From: VGCC01 sp964495555
GTDB lineage: Bacteria; Actinomycetota; Actinomycetes; S36-B12
Reading direction: 5' to 3'
Length of the DNA stretch: 64,000 nt
Assembly (NCBI GenBank): GCA_964495555.1
Contig: CAZBWA010000002.1
Span: 1-64,000, forward strand
Shown here one piece after another: positions 41,716 to 54,687 of this stretch. Position numbers and translations under genes: made by a program. Under the pieces are notes generated by a model. The model made no database searches, had not been told where the DNA came from, and saw only the letters and a program-made list of their open reading frames with translations. Every line of letters starts with the position of its first letter. The first letter of the stretch is position 1.

Positions 41716-43268
41716 CGCGTGGGCGCACCACGCCGACGCTCGACGAATTCTGCCGACTCGCCCGAGATCGTCGCGTCATCCCGGTGACCCGGTCGCTACT
41801 GGCCGACGGAATCACGCCCGTGGCGCTCTTCGAGATGCTCTGCGGCGAGCGCACGGGCACGTTCCTGCTGGAATCGGCGGAGCAGGGTAGGTCGTGGTCC
41901 CGCTACTCCTTCGTCGGTGTGCGGAGTGCGGCGATGCTCTCCGAGCGAGACGGTGTCGCTCGGTGGTCCGGGCATGTGCCCGTGGGGCTACCACGAGAGG
42001 GCGCACCGAGTGATGTCCTACGTGCTGCCGTGGAGGCGCTCCGCACTCCTCGAGTCGAGGGTCTGCCGCCGTTCACGGGAGGCATGGTCGGGTACGTCAC
42101 CTACGACGCCGTGCGCCGATGGGAGGCGGTCCCCGACTCCGGTGTCAATGACGTCGGGATTCCGGAGTTGGGCTTCCTCCTGGCGACGGACCTCGCGGTG
42201 CTCGACCACTGGACCGGCACGGTCACCCTGATCGCGAACGCGATCAACTTCGATGCGACGGATGAACGGGTGGAGGCGGCATGGTCGGATGCGGTCGCGC
42301 GACTCGACGCGATGCAGGGGGCCGTGAGCCGCGGGATGACATCCGGAGTGACGGACTTTGACGACGTCGGTGATGAACCGGTGTACTCGACTTTCTCGCG
42401 TGAGGAGTACTACGCGTCCGTCGCGAAGATCCAGGAACACATTCGAGATGGGGACGCCTTTCAGGTTGTCCTCTCCCAACGCTTCACGGTGCCGTACTCC
42501 GGTCGCGCGCTCGATGTCTATCGCGTGCTGCGCTCGTCGAATCCGAGCCCCTACATGTACCTGGTGCGGGTTCCTCGTGACATGGAGGGAGGAGAGTCCG
42601 AGTCTGTGGCGCACTTCGACATCGTGGGTTCCTCCCCAGAAGCGCTGGTCACCGTGATCGACGGCGAATGCGTCGTACATCCGATCGCGGGAACTCGGCC
42701 GAGGTCGCCGTCTGCGGACGAGGATGCGGCACGTGCCGCAGAACTACTGGACGACGTCAAGGAGCGCGCAGAGCACGTGATGCTGGTGGACCTCGCACGC
42801 AACGACCTGGGACGTGTCTGCACTCCCGGAAGTGTGCGTGTCACCGAGTTCATGTCCGTCGAGCGTTATTCCCACGTCATGCATCTGGTGTCCACAGTGG
42901 TCGGGAGCCTTTCGGCAGGACGGTCAGCCTTCGACGCTCTCGTGGCTGCCTTTCCCGCCGGAACCTTGAGCGGCGCACCCAAGCCCCGTGCGATGGCGAT
43001 CATCGATGCATGCGAGCCCACGCGGCGCGGCGTCTACGGGGGGTGCGTGGGATACATCGACTTCGCGGGCAACCTGGATATGGCAATCGCGATCCGCACC
43101 GCGGTGATCGTGGGGGGAGCCGCGCACATTCAGGCCGGTGCCGGCATCGTCGCGGATTCTCGCGCCGAGTCTGAATACCAGGAGTGTGTCGCGAAGGCCA
43201 GCGCCGTCGTGCGTGCGGTTCGCACTGCGGCCACACTGCGCTCTGTGGAGATCGTCGATGGCCAGTAA
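41712..43268 (+). CDS. trpE: Anthranilate synthase component I
   Basis: 518 residues, without a fused glutaminase. The feedback-site motif LLES lies near residue 54 (GTFLLESAEQG), implying tryptophan inhibition. The chorismate-binding domain has FTGGMVGYVTYD, FQVVLSQRF, PSPYMYLV, GSSPEALV, IAGTRPRS, VDLARNDLGRV, FPAGTLSGAPKPRAM and GAGIVADSRAESEYQE. TrpG and TrpD are not in this window. It overlaps hisI by 4 nt, linking the his and trp blocks in one transcript. Confidence 0.97.
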   Translation: MTRGRTTPTLDEFCRLARDRRVIPVTRSLLADGITPVALFEMLCGERTGTFLLESAEQGRSWSRYSFVGVRSAAMLSERDGVARWSGHVPVGLPREGAPSDVLRAAVEALRTPRVEGLPPFTGGMVGYVTYDAVRRWEAVPDSGVNDVGIPELGFLLATDLAVLDHWTGTVTLIANAINFDATDERVEAAWSDAVARLDAMQGAVSRGMTSGVTDFDDVGDEPVYSTFSREEYYASVAKIQEHIRDGDAFQVVLSQRFTVPYSGRALDVYRVLRSSNPSPYMYLVRVPRDMEGGESESVAHFDIVGSSPEALVTVIDGECVVHPIAGTRPRSPSADEDAARAAELLDDVKERAEHVMLVDLARNDLGRVCTPGSVRVTEFMSVERYSHVMHLVSTVVGSLSAGRSAFDALVAAFPAGTLSGAPKPRAMAIIDACEPTRRGVYGGCVGYIDFAGNLDMAIAIRTAVIVGGAAHIQAGAGIVADSRAESEYQECVAKASAVVRAVRTAATLRSVEIVDGQ

Positions 43269-43638
43269 TCGCGCTTACCTCCTGGTGATGCTCGCCCAGG
43301 CGGCCCTGGGAATCACGTGCGTCGCGGTCGGCTCGGGGGCGCTCGAGGGTCTGGGCTGGCTCACCCTCGCGGCGATCCCCGGGGTGGTCGCCACGCGCAC
43401 GTGGGGGCGGCGCATCGTGGGTGCGATCCTTCTGATCGCCGCGGTGCTCGGCGTCCTCAACGCGGGATCCCTCGGCCTCGCGGCCGTGGCGTTGGGCTGC
43501 GCCCTGATCGGTGTCATCGTGATCGCTGTCGGTCCGCGGTGGGCGGTCATGGGGTCCCGCTATGAGCGGAGGCGCGAGGAGCGCTCCGCGTGGCAGGCAC
43601 TCGATGCCGGCGAGGACCCCACTGTGCGCGGTGATTGA
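43258..43638 (+). CDS. Trp-operon-associated membrane protein
   Basis: 126 residues with three or four hydrophobic segments and a charged C-terminus (SRYERRREERSAW). Position directly after trpE and the layout match the actinobacterial Trp-associated membrane protein family (Trp_oprn_chp). Role unknown. ATG 43258 overlaps the trpE stop by 11 nt; no independent promoter is apparent. Confidence 0.8.
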   Translation: MASNRAYLLVMLAQAALGITCVAVGSGALEGLGWLTLAAIPGVVATRTWGRRIVGAILLIAAVLGVLNAGSLGLAAVALGCALIGVIVIAVGPRWAVMGSRYERRREERSAWQALDAGEDPTVRGD

Positions 43639-43646
43639 ATAGAGGT

Positions 43647-43859
43647 ATGAGCGCATCCGGCGACGATCACGGCTCCACCCCCGCGGCCTGGACGGCCGTC
43701 GTCATCATCACGATCGCCTTCGCGGTGGGGACCCTCGCCATCATCCTCGGCAACTGGCCGCTGTTCTGGGTCGGTGTCGGGCTCGTGGTGGTGGGGGGCA
43801 TTGCGGGCAAGGTGCTGCAGAAGGTGGGCTTGGGCGCGAAGCAGTCCACCTCGAACTGA
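43647..43859 (+). CDS. HGxxPAAW-motif small membrane protein
   Basis: 70 residues. HGSTPAAW at residues 7-14 is the defining motif, followed by two membrane helices (about residues 15-35 and 38-58) and a short polar tail. Actinobacterial trp loci usually carry this protein before DUF2752 and trpC; function unknown. ATG 43647 lacks a strong ribosome site; TTGAAT at 43635-43640, 12 nt upstream, is only a weak match to the window's leaderless -10. Confidence 0.88.
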   Translation: MSASGDDHGSTPAAWTAVVIITIAFAVGTLAIILGNWPLFWVGVGLVVVGGIAGKVLQKVGLGAKQSTSN

Positions 43860-43920
43860 ATCCTTACATCGCCCTGACCACCCCCGATCCATCGCCGTCG
43901 CCGTCTGCGGCCGCCTCTGA

Positions 43921-43932
43921 CACCCTTGGGCC
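43921..43932 (+). promoter_or_regulatory. Possible leaderless -10 of the two-component operon
   Basis: CACCCT at 43921-43926 starts 12 nt before ATG 43933. It keeps only the A2 and T6 positions of TANNNT, so it is weak. The 73-bp gap before it otherwise shows nothing I can name. Confidence 0.3.
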
Positions 43933-44619
43933 ATGGCTGCGTCGGGTAAGGGTCTCGTTCTCGTCGTGGAGGACGAGCGCGCCATCTCCGACCTCCTGCG
44001 GCTCTACCTGACGCGCGAAGGTTTCGGAGTCCACGTCGAGTCCACCGGACTCGGGGGTCTGAGCGCCGCGCGGACGATGAGTCCGACGGTCATGATCGTC
44101 GACGTCGGACTCCCCGGAATGGATGGCACCGAGATCTGCCGGACCTTGCGCGCCGAGGGCAACTGGGTTCCACTGCTCTTCTGTACCGCACGAGACGAAG
44201 AAGTCGATCGGATCCTCGGGTTGGAGCTCGGGGCGGACGACTACGTCACCAAGCCGTTCAGTCCCCGCGAGGTCGTGGCGCGGGTTCGCGCGCTCGCGCG
44301 TCGGGCTGCCCAGGTGGGCGCACCCTCGGAGTCTCTCGTGCTCGGAGAGGTCGCAGTCGACACCGTGGCGCGACGCGTGCACGTGCGCGGAGATGAGGTC
44401 GCATTGACCGCGACCGAATTCGATCTGCTCACCCATCTCATGGCGGCACCGGGGCGGGTCTTCACGCGCGATCAACTCCTGGCCGACGTCTGGGGCTACG
44501 CCGCCGTCGTCGGCACCCGCACGGTCGACGTCCACGTCGCGCAACTGCGGGCGAAGTTGGGGGCGGACAGTCCCATCCGCACGGTGCGCGGGGTCGGATA
44601 CTCGGCGGAGGCACCGTGA
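43933..44619 (+). CDS. OmpR-family response regulator
   Basis: 228 residues. The receiver domain (1-120) has the acidic pocket VEDE, phospho-acceptor Asp57 in IVDVGLPGMDG, Thr in FCTA and Lys in YVTKPFSPRE. The winged-helix DNA-binding domain (about 132-225) has LTATEFDLLTHLMAAPGRVFTRDQLL and TVDVHVAQLRAKLG. It pairs with the sensor kinase encoded 4 nt into its stop. It lies between the HGxxPAAW and DUF2752 genes of a trp locus, an unusual place; no regulated gene can be inferred. Confidence 0.95.
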   Translation: MAASGKGLVLVVEDERAISDLLRLYLTREGFGVHVESTGLGGLSAARTMSPTVMIVDVGLPGMDGTEICRTLRAEGNWVPLLFCTARDEEVDRILGLELGADDYVTKPFSPREVVARVRALARRAAQVGAPSESLVLGEVAVDTVARRVHVRGDEVALTATEFDLLTHLMAAPGRVFTRDQLLADVWGYAAVVGTRTVDVHVAQLRAKLGADSPIRTVRGVGYSAEAP

Positions 44620-45980
44620 CCCGTCGACGCGTCGGCATCGTCGGGCAGACGGTCTCCCTCGCCATCGCGATCGCCGTGATCACCGCCCTTGTCGCCGGGG
44701 GTATCGCCCTGCCCCTGTTGCGCAGTGCCTCCGTCGAGCAGGGGCAGCAGACCCTCGGGCGTCTGGCGGACCTGACGTCGCGTGCCATCGAGCGACGCGA
44801 TGTCGGGCTCCCGGGAGGTCGACCGCTCCCGCGGCAGTTGTCCCGGGCACTCGAGGCGAGCAACGTCACCGGCTACCTGCTGTCCCCGCTAGGCGGGGAG
44901 GTGCCGGGATTGACTCCCGAGGAGATCACGGCGTTGCTCTCCGGTGAGCGTGTGAGCGGTCAAGTGGACACCGCGACGGGGATCGTGGTCTTCGAGGGGC
45001 GCCCACTGTCCACGGGGGGAGCCGTCGTCTTGCAGCAGGGGATCGCGGACGCGGGGTCGTCGGCTGATCAGTTCCTCGTGCGCTTCGTCCTCGCACTGCT
45101 GGTAGGCCTGCTTATCGCATCCGTCATCGGCTACTTCGCCGCGCGACGCCTGACACGTCCACTGCGAGCAGCACGGGATGCGGCGGACAGCATCGCCGAG
45201 GGCTCGCGCGATGTCGTCGTGGAGCCACGTGGCCCGCGCGAGGTTGCCGATATCGCCGATGCGATCAACGCGGTGAACGCCGCCCTCGTCGTTTCGGAGG
45301 GACGGCAGCGGGACTTCCTACTGTCGGTGTCGCATGAACTGCGTACTCCACTCACGGCGGTGAAGGGATATGCGGAGGCATTGGCCGACGGCGTGGTGAC
45401 AGGGGAGGACGTGCGTCGTACCGCGGAGGTCATGGGGGTCGAGGCCGCGCGACTCGATCGACTGGTGTCCGACCTCCTCGACCTCGCGCGTCTCGGCGCC
45501 GTCGACTTCCGAATCCATGCGATCGACACGAGTCTGCAGGAGTTGATGTCGGAGGCGGCACGCGTGTGGATCGATCGATGCGCACGCGAGGGGGTCTCCC
45601 TCGTCGTCGATATGCCGACGACAGCCACCGGGTGGCACACGGACCCGGTGCGCGTGCGTCAGATCATCGACAACCTGATGGAGAACGCGCTGCGCATGAC
45701 GCCGACCGGGTCCACCATGTGGCTCCGTGGGATCGATGGACCGTCGATCCTGCTCGTCGTCCGCGACAGCGGTCCCGGCCTCACGGATGCCGACATCGCC
45801 GAGGCTTTCGAGCCCGGGGTCCTCTACGAGCGCTACCTGGGGCAGCGACCTGTCGGGACCGGCATCGGCCTCGCCCTCGTGGGGCGGCTTGCGCGTGGAC
45901 TCGGGGGAGCGGCCTCCGTGTCCTCCCATCCTGGAGCGGGTGCCGAGTTCACCGTCACGCTCCCGCGGAGGGTGGAGTGA
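44616..45980 (+). CDS. Sensor histidine kinase
   Basis: 454 residues. Membrane helix 1 is at about 9-31; an extracytoplasmic sensor of about 120 residues follows; helix 2 is at about 154-174; HAMP follows (RRLTRPLRAARDAADSIAEGSRD). HisKA has the phospho-acceptor His240 in SVSHELRTPLTAVKGYAEAL, and the ATPase domain has DNLMENALRMTP, DSGPGLTD and GTGIGLALVGRLARGLGG. The sensor contains no domain I recognise. GTGA overlaps on both sides tie it to the regulator and to the DUF2752 gene. Confidence 0.95.
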   Translation: MTRRRVGIVGQTVSLAIAIAVITALVAGGIALPLLRSASVEQGQQTLGRLADLTSRAIERRDVGLPGGRPLPRQLSRALEASNVTGYLLSPLGGEVPGLTPEEITALLSGERVSGQVDTATGIVVFEGRPLSTGGAVVLQQGIADAGSSADQFLVRFVLALLVGLLIASVIGYFAARRLTRPLRAARDAADSIAEGSRDVVVEPRGPREVADIADAINAVNAALVVSEGRQRDFLLSVSHELRTPLTAVKGYAEALADGVVTGEDVRRTAEVMGVEAARLDRLVSDLLDLARLGAVDFRIHAIDTSLQELMSEAARVWIDRCAREGVSLVVDMPTTATGWHTDPVRVRQIIDNLMENALRMTPTGSTMWLRGIDGPSILLVVRDSGPGLTDADIAEAFEPGVLYERYLGQRPVGTGIGLALVGRLARGLGGAASVSSHPGAGAEFTVTLPRRVE

Positions 45981-46381
45981 GACGGCCCGCGCAGCTTCGC
46001 GCACCGCTGGCCGTTGCTGCGGCGGCCGCGGGCACGCTGACCGTGCTGTGGTGGCGCGATCCGGAGAGCGTCGGTCCCTTTCCCATGTGCATCAGTGCGC
46101 TGGCCTTCGGTGTCGAGTGCCCGTTGTGCGGAGGACTGCGAGGGATGCACGACCTCCTGCACGGAAATATCGCCGCGATGCTGGAGCACAACGCACTGTT
46201 ACCGCTCTACCTGGGCGTGATCGCGTTCGGGTTCGCCGCATGGGTCGCAATACGGCTCGGATTCGTGTCGCGTCCCCGTCCGCGCATCGTGATGGCGTCG
46301 ATGGTGACTCTCATGGCGGTCTCGGTCACCTTCGGCATCCTGAGGAATCTCGTGCCCTCCCTAGCCGCCTCTGCGGGGTGA
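45977..46381 (+). CDS. DUF2752 membrane protein
   Basis: 134 residues with three hydrophobic segments. The family motif CPLCGGLRGMHDLLHGN (about residues 41-57) follows a conserved short periplasmic or membrane stretch; typical members have CPxCGxTR, so the third position varies here. The Cys pair may bind metal or form a disulfide. Function unknown. It is translationally coupled to the kinase and precedes trpC by 25 nt. Confidence 0.85.
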   Translation: MRRPAQLRAPLAVAAAAAGTLTVLWWRDPESVGPFPMCISALAFGVECPLCGGLRGMHDLLHGNIAAMLEHNALLPLYLGVIAFGFAAWVAIRLGFVSRPRPRIVMASMVTLMAVSVTFGILRNLVPSLAASAG

Positions 46382-46393
46382 ACATGCCGGGGT

Positions 46394-46406
46394 TACGCTC
46401 CCCCAC
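46394..46406 (+). promoter_or_regulatory. Leaderless promoter -10 of trpC
   Basis: TACGCT at 46394-46399 starts 13 nt before ATG 46407. There is no ribosome site, and the hexamer is the same sequence as the LON-gene -10. Confidence 0.5.
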
Positions 46407-47228
46407 ATGAGCGTCCTCGACGAGATCGTTGCGGGGGTTCATGAGGATGTCGCGGATCGAATGTCCGTTGTTCCGCTGGACGAATTGAAGGAGCGTGCCG
46501 CGACCGCGCCACCTCCCCGCAATGCCGTTGCGGCGCTGTCCTCGTCAGGCATCAGTGTGATCGCCGAGGTGAAGCGTGCGAGTCCGAGTCTGGGAAGTAT
46601 CGCTGCCATCGCCGATCCTGCATCTCTCGCCCGCGAGTACGAGCAGGGTGGTGCGCACTGCATCAGCGTCCTGACCGAGCAGCGGCGATTCTGTGGAAGC
46701 CTCGCGGATCTCGATGCCGTTCGCGCCGCGGTGAGCGTGCCGGTGCTGCGCAAGGACTTCGTGGTGACCAGTTATCAGTTATGGGAAGCGCGTGTCCACG
46801 GCGCAGATCTCGTCCTGCTGATCGTGGCCGCCCTGGATCAGCAGCAGCTGATCGGCCTCGTGGAGCGCAGCCTGAGCCTCGGGCTCACCCCCATCGTCGA
46901 GGTCCACGACGAAGACGAGGTGGAGCGGGCGCTCTCCGCGGGGGCGGAGATCATCGGGGTGAACGCCCGGAACCTCAAGACACTCGAGGTGGATCGTGAG
47001 GCCTTCGCCCGTCTCGCTCCGCGCATCCCGGATCAGTGCATCACGATCGCCGAGTCCGGCATCCGCGGGCCGCACGACCTCATCGTCTACGCGGAGTGCG
47101 GGGCCGATGCGGTCCTCGTCGGAGAGTCCCTGGTCCGCCACGCCAACCCCCGGACCGCGGTGCACGAACTCGTCACCGCGGGTTCACACCCGGCGGTAAA
47201 GCACGCGCCACGCGGTGGCATGCCGTGA
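46407..47228 (+). CDS. trpC: Indole-3-glycerol phosphate synthase
   Basis: 273-residue barrel. It has VIAEVKRASPSLGSI with the catalytic Lys and Ser, LTEQRRFCGSLADL, VLRKDFVVTSYQLWEARVHGADLVLLIVAAL, VEVHDEDEV, GVNARNLKTLEV and AESGIRGPHDL. It closes the indole ring in tryptophan synthesis. GTGA overlap with trpB; no trpF domain is fused. Confidence 0.97.
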   Translation: MSVLDEIVAGVHEDVADRMSVVPLDELKERAATAPPPRNAVAALSSSGISVIAEVKRASPSLGSIAAIADPASLAREYEQGGAHCISVLTEQRRFCGSLADLDAVRAAVSVPVLRKDFVVTSYQLWEARVHGADLVLLIVAALDQQQLIGLVERSLSLGLTPIVEVHDEDEVERALSAGAEIIGVNARNLKTLEVDREAFARLAPRIPDQCITIAESGIRGPHDLIVYAECGADAVLVGESLVRHANPRTAVHELVTAGSHPAVKHAPRGGMP

Positions 47229-48430
47229 CGCTCGCACCAGCGGCACCGGGTCACTACGGGCCCTACGGGGGCCGCTTCGTCCCCGAGGCATTGATGGCCG
47301 CTCTCGATGAGCTCGATTTCGCATTTCGGAGCGCAATCACCGATCCAGACTTCGTCGCCGAACTCGCCGAACTCGAACACGACTACACCGGTCGTCCGTC
47401 GCCTCTCACACGCGCGCGCCGATTCGAGGAAGCGTGCGGCGGTGCGCGCGTGTATCTCAAGCGCGAGGATCTCAATCACACGGGATCCCACAAGATCAAC
47501 AACGTCTTGGGGCAGGCACTCCTGACAACCCGCATGGGTAAGCGCCGGGTCATCGCGGAGACGGGTGCCGGGCAGCACGGTGTCGCAACCGCGACGGCAG
47601 CGGCTCTGATGGGACTCGCGTGCACTGTCTACATGGGCGAGGAGGACACCCGTCGACAGGCCCTCAACGTCGCGCGCATGCGACTCCTCGGAGCCGAGGT
47701 GGTCGCGGTCCAGAACGGCAGCCGAACCCTCAAGGACGCGATCAACGAAGCGATGCGCGATTGGGTGACCAATGTCGGCGACACCCACTATCTCCTGGGC
47801 ACCGTGACCGGCCCCGCACCGTTCCCCGAGATGGTTCGCCATTTCCATTCCGTCATCGGCCGTGAGACCCGCGCCCAGATCCTCGAGAAAGAGGGTCGCC
47901 TCCCGGACGCCGTCGTGGCCTGCGTAGGTGGGGGATCGAACGCCATGGGGATCTTCAGCGCCTTCCTCGACGACGCATCCGTGCAGTTGATCGGCTACGA
48001 GGCTGGGGGCGAGGGAGTGGCGACCGGGCGCCATGCGGCCCGATTCGCAGCGGGCGCCCCCGGTGTCCTGCATGGAGCGCGCACCTACGTGATGCAGGAC
48101 GAGTGGGGTCAGACGATCCCGTCGCACTCGATCAGCGCGGGACTGGACTATCCGGGGGTCGGCCCCGAGCACGCGTGGCTACACGACTCCGGTCGCGCGC
48201 GGTACGAGCCGGTGACCGACACCGAGGCGATGGAGGCTTTCGAGCTCCTGTCGCGGACTGAGGGAATCCTTCCGGCGATCGAGACCGCCCATGCCCTGGC
48301 CGGGGTCCGCAGGCTCGCCCCCACGCTGGGTCCCGATGGCGTCATCGTGGTGAACCTCTCGGGGCGCGGTGACAAGGACGTGGAGACAGCTGCGCGCTGG
48401 TTCGGTCACGGAGTCGACGCGCACGCATGA
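47225..48430 (+). CDS. trpB: Tryptophan synthase beta chain
   Basis: 401 residues from GTG 47225. It starts GHYGPYGGRFVPEALMAAL, carries the PLP Lys90 in HTGSHKINN, ETGAGQHGVATATAAAL, GGGSNAMGIF for phosphate binding, and SAGLDYPGVGPEHAWL near the end. It joins indole and serine. The frame runs upstream within trpC only as a shadow. Confidence 0.97.
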   Translation: MTLAPAAPGHYGPYGGRFVPEALMAALDELDFAFRSAITDPDFVAELAELEHDYTGRPSPLTRARRFEEACGGARVYLKREDLNHTGSHKINNVLGQALLTTRMGKRRVIAETGAGQHGVATATAAALMGLACTVYMGEEDTRRQALNVARMRLLGAEVVAVQNGSRTLKDAINEAMRDWVTNVGDTHYLLGTVTGPAPFPEMVRHFHSVIGRETRAQILEKEGRLPDAVVACVGGGSNAMGIFSAFLDDASVQLIGYEAGGEGVATGRHAARFAAGAPGVLHGARTYVMQDEWGQTIPSHSISAGLDYPGVGPEHAWLHDSGRARYEPVTDTEAMEAFELLSRTEGILPAIETAHALAGVRRLAPTLGPDGVIVVNLSGRGDKDVETAARWFGHGVDAHA

Positions 48431-49224
48431 ACCCGCGGCTCCAGGCCGTCTTCGCGCACGCCGCACGCGAAGGACGCGCTGCTCTCATCGGGTACTTCCC
48501 CGCGGGTTTCCCGACCCCGGAGGCGAGCGTGCGTCTGGTCGCCGCGATGGTGCGCGGAGGGGTGGACCTCGTCGAGGTGGGCCTGCCGTATTCCGACCCG
48601 CTCATGGATGGCCCGGTCATCCAGTCAGCCGTCGAGTCCGCGCTCGTGGCGGGCACGACGACGGATGTGGTCCTCGACATTGTCGGGCGCATTTCCGAGC
48701 TCGGGGCTGTGCCCGTCGTGATGTCGTACTGGAACCCCATCGAGCGCTACGGAATCGAGCGCTTCGCCTCGCGCCTGGCGGGTGTCGGGGGAGTCGGTGT
48801 GATCACCCCGGACCTGACGCCGGAGGAGGCAGGCGACTGGATCGCTGTCACGGATGCCTCCGGCATCGATCGCACCTTCCTCATCGCCCCGTCGAGTTCG
48901 GAGGCACGCATCACCCGAGTCGCGCAGGTGACGAGCGGATTCCTCTACGCAGCGTCCACGATGGGGGTCACAGGTGTCCGTGATCAGGTGAGCGACGCCG
49001 CCCCGACGCTCGTGGCGCGGGCCCGCGCCGTCACCGATGCGCCCATCGGCGTCGGGCTGGGGGTCTCCACGGGTGCGCAGGCCGCGGGAGTCGCCTCCTA
49101 CGCGGACGGGGTGATCGTCGGTTCGGCGTTCATCCGTGCGGTGCAGGAGGCCCCGGACGTCGCCGCGGCCGAAGCGGCCGTCGAACGGCTCGCCGCCGAG
49201 TTGGCTGCGGGTGTCCGCACCTGA
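48427..49224 (+). CDS. trpA: Tryptophan synthase alpha chain
   Basis: 265-residue barrel with LIGYFPAGFPTPEASV, the catalytic Glu in VDLVEVGLPYSDPLMDGPVIQ with the second Asp, VVMSYWNPIERYG, GVITPDLTPEEA and GVGLGVSTGAQA. It cleaves indole glycerol phosphate for TrpB. ATGA coupling to trpB. In many actinobacteria lgt follows; here it does not. Confidence 0.97.
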   Translation: MNPRLQAVFAHAAREGRAALIGYFPAGFPTPEASVRLVAAMVRGGVDLVEVGLPYSDPLMDGPVIQSAVESALVAGTTTDVVLDIVGRISELGAVPVVMSYWNPIERYGIERFASRLAGVGGVGVITPDLTPEEAGDWIAVTDASGIDRTFLIAPSSSEARITRVAQVTSGFLYAASTMGVTGVRDQVSDAAPTLVARARAVTDAPIGVGLGVSTGAQAAGVASYADGVIVGSAFIRAVQEAPDVAAAEAAVERLAAELAAGVRT

Positions 49225-49249
49225 GATCGCGAAGCCGTGGACCCCGGCT

Positions 49250-49255
49250 TAGGCT
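49250..49255 (+). promoter_or_regulatory. Promoter -10 (TAGGCT) of the DsbA-like gene
   Basis: TAGGCT predicts a start near 49262 and a 26-nt leader carrying the GAGGAGT ribosome site before ATG 49288. The same hexamer serves pyk and pyrR. Confidence 0.5.
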
Positions 49256-49287
49256 GGGATGGCCGTCAGACCAGAGGAGTGTCATCG

Positions 49288-50082
49288 ATGAGTGGAGCAT
49301 CCCGTCGGGAACGTGCTGCGGCCGCGCGCAACGCGGCCCAGGCGAGTGAGAAGCGTCGCGAGCGGACCGTCCGCATCGTGGGCGCCGTCACGGTGCTCGC
49401 CGTCGTCGTCGGCATCATCGTGATCGCCGTCGTCGCGCGTAATTCCTCGGACGCGGCCAACCAAGTCACGCGCGTGGAGCCCGATCCCAACGCCCCGCTT
49501 CCCGAAGGCGTCCTGGGGGCCGACAGCGCCTACGCCTATGGCGTGCCCTACGGCTCGGCGCCGGAGACGGCGCCCGTCCTGGAACTGTGGGAGGACTTCC
49601 AGTGCCCGGCATGCGGCGCGCTGGAGGAGGTCAGCGGTGCTGGCATCGCCGAACTTGCTGAGACCGGACAGATCCAGCTGATCTGGCGTCCCACGCACTT
49701 CCTGGACGCCAACCTCGGCAATGACGCCTCGAACCGGGCCATCGCCGCGTGGGGATGTGCCATCGACGCGGGGAAGACGCGCGAGTACCACGACGTGGTC
49801 TACGCCAACCAGCCCGAGCAGGAGGGTGCGGGGTACACCCAAGATCAGTTGATCGCCTTCGGTGAGCAGTCCGGTATCGCCGGGGCCGATCTCGAGACGT
49901 TCACCCAGTGCGTTCAGGACGGCACCTACCGCGCCTGGGCGGCCAACAGCGACCAGGAGTTCCAGGCCGCCGGTCACCAGGGCACGCCGTTCGGGCTGTT
50001 GAACGGCATCGTCGTGGAGAACACCACCCTGGCCGACCTCGAGGCACTCAAGGCCACCGTCGCGCAGGCGGGCGGTCAGTAG
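49288..50082 (+). CDS. Membrane-anchored DsbA-like thioredoxin-fold protein
   Basis: 264 residues: a basic cytoplasmic N-terminus (SRRERAAAARNA), one membrane helix at about 30-50, and a periplasmic thioredoxin-4/DsbA domain with the redox motif CPAC (Cys106-Cys109) in LWEDFQCPACG, and the cis-Pro loop GTPFGLLNG near the C-terminus. It should oxidise or isomerise disulfides of exported proteins. A strong GAGGAGT ribosome site fixes ATG 49288. It occupies the gap between trpA and gltB where lgt is usually found. Confidence 0.92.
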   Translation: MSGASRRERAAAARNAAQASEKRRERTVRIVGAVTVLAVVVGIIVIAVVARNSSDAANQVTRVEPDPNAPLPEGVLGADSAYAYGVPYGSAPETAPVLELWEDFQCPACGALEEVSGAGIAELAETGQIQLIWRPTHFLDANLGNDASNRAIAAWGCAIDAGKTREYHDVVYANQPEQEGAGYTQDQLIAFGEQSGIAGADLETFTQCVQDGTYRAWAANSDQEFQAAGHQGTPFGLLNGIVVENTTLADLEALKATVAQAGGQ

Positions 50083-50093
50083 CCCGGGGGCGG

Positions 50094-50099
50094 TATAGT
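50094..50099 (+). promoter_or_regulatory. gltB: Promoter -10 (TATAGT) of gltB
   Basis: TATAGT lies 12 nt after the DsbA-like stop and is the best -10 hexamer outside the dcw promoter. It predicts a transcript start near 50106, right before a structured leader. Confidence 0.55.
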
Positions 50100-50107
50100 C
50101 CTACCTC

Positions 50108-50146
50108 CCAGGCCAACGACGTCCTGGCTTCTGTCCGACGTCGTTG
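50108..50146 (+). promoter_or_regulatory. gltB: Structured gltB leader, pseudoknot-like, directly before the start
   Basis: CAACGACGTC at 50114-50123 and GACGTCGTTG at 50137-50146 form a perfect 10-bp stem with a 13-nt loop. A second helix, CCAGG (50108-50112) with CCTGG (50123-50127), encloses the left arm of the first in its loop. The helices can alternate, or nest as an H-type pseudoknot (stem 1 of 5 bp, stem 2 of 9 bp, loops 1 and 10 nt). The GGGG that serves as ribosome site follows at once, at 50148-50151. A DNA operator or a terminator hairpin are alternatives; no U-run follows. I know no described element matching it. Confidence 0.5.
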
Positions 50147-50166
50147 TGGGGTGTTCCGTGGGTGCC

Positions 50167-54679
<4,513 letters not shown>

Positions 54680-54687
<8 letters not shown>

